This document shows positions 62,853 through 64,000 of a stretch of DNA of 64,000 bases, in pieces. Location of the stretch: positions 1-64,000 of the forward strand of contig JAOAIP010000041.1 in the NCBI GenBank assembly GCA_026414605.1, in the 5' to 3' direction. The notes below the pieces were generated by a model, which searched no databases, was not told the DNA's origin, and saw nothing but the letters and a program-made list of their open reading frames with translations. Each line of letters begins with the position of its first letter. The first letter of the stretch is position 1. Origin of the DNA: Bacteroidia bacterium. Its GTDB lineage: Bacteria > Bacteroidota > Bacteroidia > B-17B0 > Aurantibacillaceae. The position numbers and the translations under genes were made by a program.

Positions 62853-64000
62853 ATGGAAAAATTAGAACTAATGGCTCCTGCAGGGAGTTTTGAAGCATTA
62901 ATGGCAGGGATCAAAGCAGGATGCAATTCTGTTTACTTTGGAGTAGAGCAATTAAATATGCGTGCTCGGTCTTCCATTAATTTTACTTTAGAAGATCTTA
63001 AAGAAATTACACAAATAGCCAAAGAAAACAACATTAAAACTTATATTACACTCAATACGATTGTTTACGATCACGACTTACGCCTAATGCGTGAAATTGT
63101 TGATGCTGCCAAAGAAAGCGGCATTAATGCTATCATTGCTTCCGACCATGCAGTGCTTAATTATTGTCGCAAAATAAACATGCCTGCTCATATTTCTACA
63201 CAATGTAATATCACCAACATAGAAGCCGTTGAGTTTTATTCTGCTTTTGCCGATGTAATGGTGCTTTCAAGAGAATTAAGTTTAAAACAAGTAGCCGATA
63301 TTGTGAGAGAAATTAAGCGTAGAGAAATCACTGGTCCTTCAGGCGAATTAGTTCGCATAGAAATTTTTGGACACGGGGCTTTATGTATGGCTGTATCAGG
63401 AAAGTGTTATTTAAGTTTACACTCTCACAACGCATCTGCTAATCGCGGGGCTTGTATTCAAAACTGCCGTAGGAGTTATATTGTTATTGACAAAGAAGAA
63501 GGTTACGAGTTAGAAATTGACAACGAATACATTATGTCTGCCAAGGATTTGTGCACTATTGATTTTCTTGACAAAATCATAGATGCAGGCGTGAGTGTTT
63601 TAAAAATAGAAGGACGTGGAAGGTCTGCCGATTATGTTTATGAAACCACAAAGTGTTACAGAGAAGCCATTGATAGTATTTATGAAGGCACTTATACACA
63701 AGAAAAAATAGAAGCGTGGAAGCAACGTCTATCCACTGTATTTAATCGCGGCTTTTGGGATGGTTATTATCTTGGAAGAAAAATGGGTGAATGGAGCAAA
63801 GAACACGGGTCCTCTGCAACAAAGAAAAAGATATTTTTAGGAACAGGTAGAAAATACTTTGACAAAATAAAAGTAGGAGAATTTGTTATGGAAACCCACT
63901 CATTAAAAATAGGAGATGAAGTCATCATCACGGGACCAAAAACTGGTGTGGTAAAAACTAAAGTTGAAGAAATAAGAGTAAATGATGTTCCTGTTAATGA
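62853..64000 (+). CDS. Peptidase U32 family protein (tRNA hydroxylation type, partial)
   Basis: The first 382 residues of a U32-family protein, truncated by the window end. The start MEKLELMAPAGSFEALMAGIKAGCNSVYFG is the family opening. The signature FGHGALCMAVSGKCYLSL near residue 172 is followed by NRGACIQNCRRSY near 197 with the cysteines thought to hold the iron-sulfur cluster of TrhP-type proteins. SAKDLCTIDFLDKIIDAGV and LKIEGRGRSADYVY follow. Members such as TrhP/YegQ act in prephenate-dependent hydroxylation of uridine 34 in tRNA; older protease annotation (collagenase) is less likely. The C-terminal U32 beta domain begins near residue 327 (IFLGTGRKYFDKIKVGEF). Confidence 0.9.
   Translation, partial: MEKLELMAPAGSFEALMAGIKAGCNSVYFGVEQLNMRARSSINFTLEDLKEITQIAKENNIKTYITLNTIVYDHDLRLMREIVDAAKESGINAIIASDHAVLNYCRKINMPAHISTQCNITNIEAVEFYSAFADVMVLSRELSLKQVADIVREIKRREITGPSGELVRIEIFGHGALCMAVSGKCYLSLHSHNASANRGACIQNCRRSYIVIDKEEGYELEIDNEYIMSAKDLCTIDFLDKIIDAGVSVLKIEGRGRSADYVYETTKCYREAIDSIYEGTYTQEKIEAWKQRLSTVFNRGFWDGYYLGRKMGEWSKEHGSSATKKKIFLGTGRKYFDKIKVGEFVMETHSLKIGDEVIITGPKTGVVKTKVEEIRVNDVPVN

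Noticed and set aside
1-64000. CRISPR array, tRNA or rRNA genes
   Set aside because: No regularly spaced repeat and no T-loop-like GTTCGAATCC-type sequence with a matching cloverleaf was seen.
1-64000. Riboswitches ahead of panB, hemW or ubiA
   Set aside because: Leaders are short and no conserved motif (TPP, cobalamin, SAM) could be recognised.

Overview
The window looks like a chromosomal segment of a Bacteroidota bacterium. The evidence is AT-rich DNA, short leaders with few recognisable Shine-Dalgarno sites, promoters of the TAnnTTTG type (often with TTTG about 20 bases upstream), two cargo proteins with type IX secretion C-terminal domains, the gliding genes gldA, gldF and gldG, a TonB-dependent receptor with a carboxypeptidase-like plug extension, and family forms typical of the phylum (DUF3822 beside rsmD, BatA-type VWA protein, class I aldolase next to accD). 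Genus cannot be set from this sequence. No rRNA, tRNA, CRISPR array, transposase or prophage genes were seen.

Layout. 1-5700 (minus strand): accD, class I fructose-bisphosphate aldolase, panB, then an operon of sucC with two exported proteins of unknown function that ends at a clear terminator. 5758-6801 (plus): a Phd/YefM-RelE toxin-antitoxin pair and a Spy/CpxP-like periplasmic protein. 6814-10950 (plus): hemW, an SF2 helicase with a lysine-rich tail, a small membrane protein and a UbiA-family prenyltransferase. 11017-19866 (plus): an exopolysaccharide operon (Wza-like, Wzc-like kinase with a tyrosine-rich tail, rfbC, a MraY/WecA-like transferase) that runs on into a lytic transglycosylase and uvrA. 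19884-24681: two tandem barrel-like paralogues and a very large outer-membrane protein. 24753-31496: an FAH-family enzyme, yidD and the minus-strand operon miaE-mutS-unknown-dapF-ispH. 31653-31778: a 41-residue histone H1-like peptide.

31987-42952 (minus) is a gliding/envelope block: gldA, a YwqK/MORN-repeat protein, gldF, gldG, a BatA-type VWA protein, a dihydroorotase homologue lacking its metal ligands, a DoxX-like protein and an Ig-like lipoprotein. The stretch between gldA and gldF carries a GC-rich cluster of stem-loops. An inverted pair of about 28 bases brackets this cluster together with the MORN-repeat gene. 43086-49205 (minus): a 1193-residue surface protein with a type-B T9SS domain and a TonB-dependent receptor. 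49334-58187: a second WecA-like transferase, an AddA-like helicase-nuclease, rsmD, DUF3822 and an AddB-like Fe-S nuclease. 58292-64000: a secreted subtilisin, a small unknown protein, class I fbp, an RsmI-like methyltransferase and the start of a U32 peptidase-family gene that runs off the end.

I did not find a gene set that I can defend as a wholly new system. The items most worth a second look are the repeat-bracketed MORN/stem-loop island inside the gld cluster, the metal-ligand-free dihydroorotase homologue, the H1-like peptide, and the coupling of a lytic transglycosylase and uvrA to an exopolysaccharide operon.
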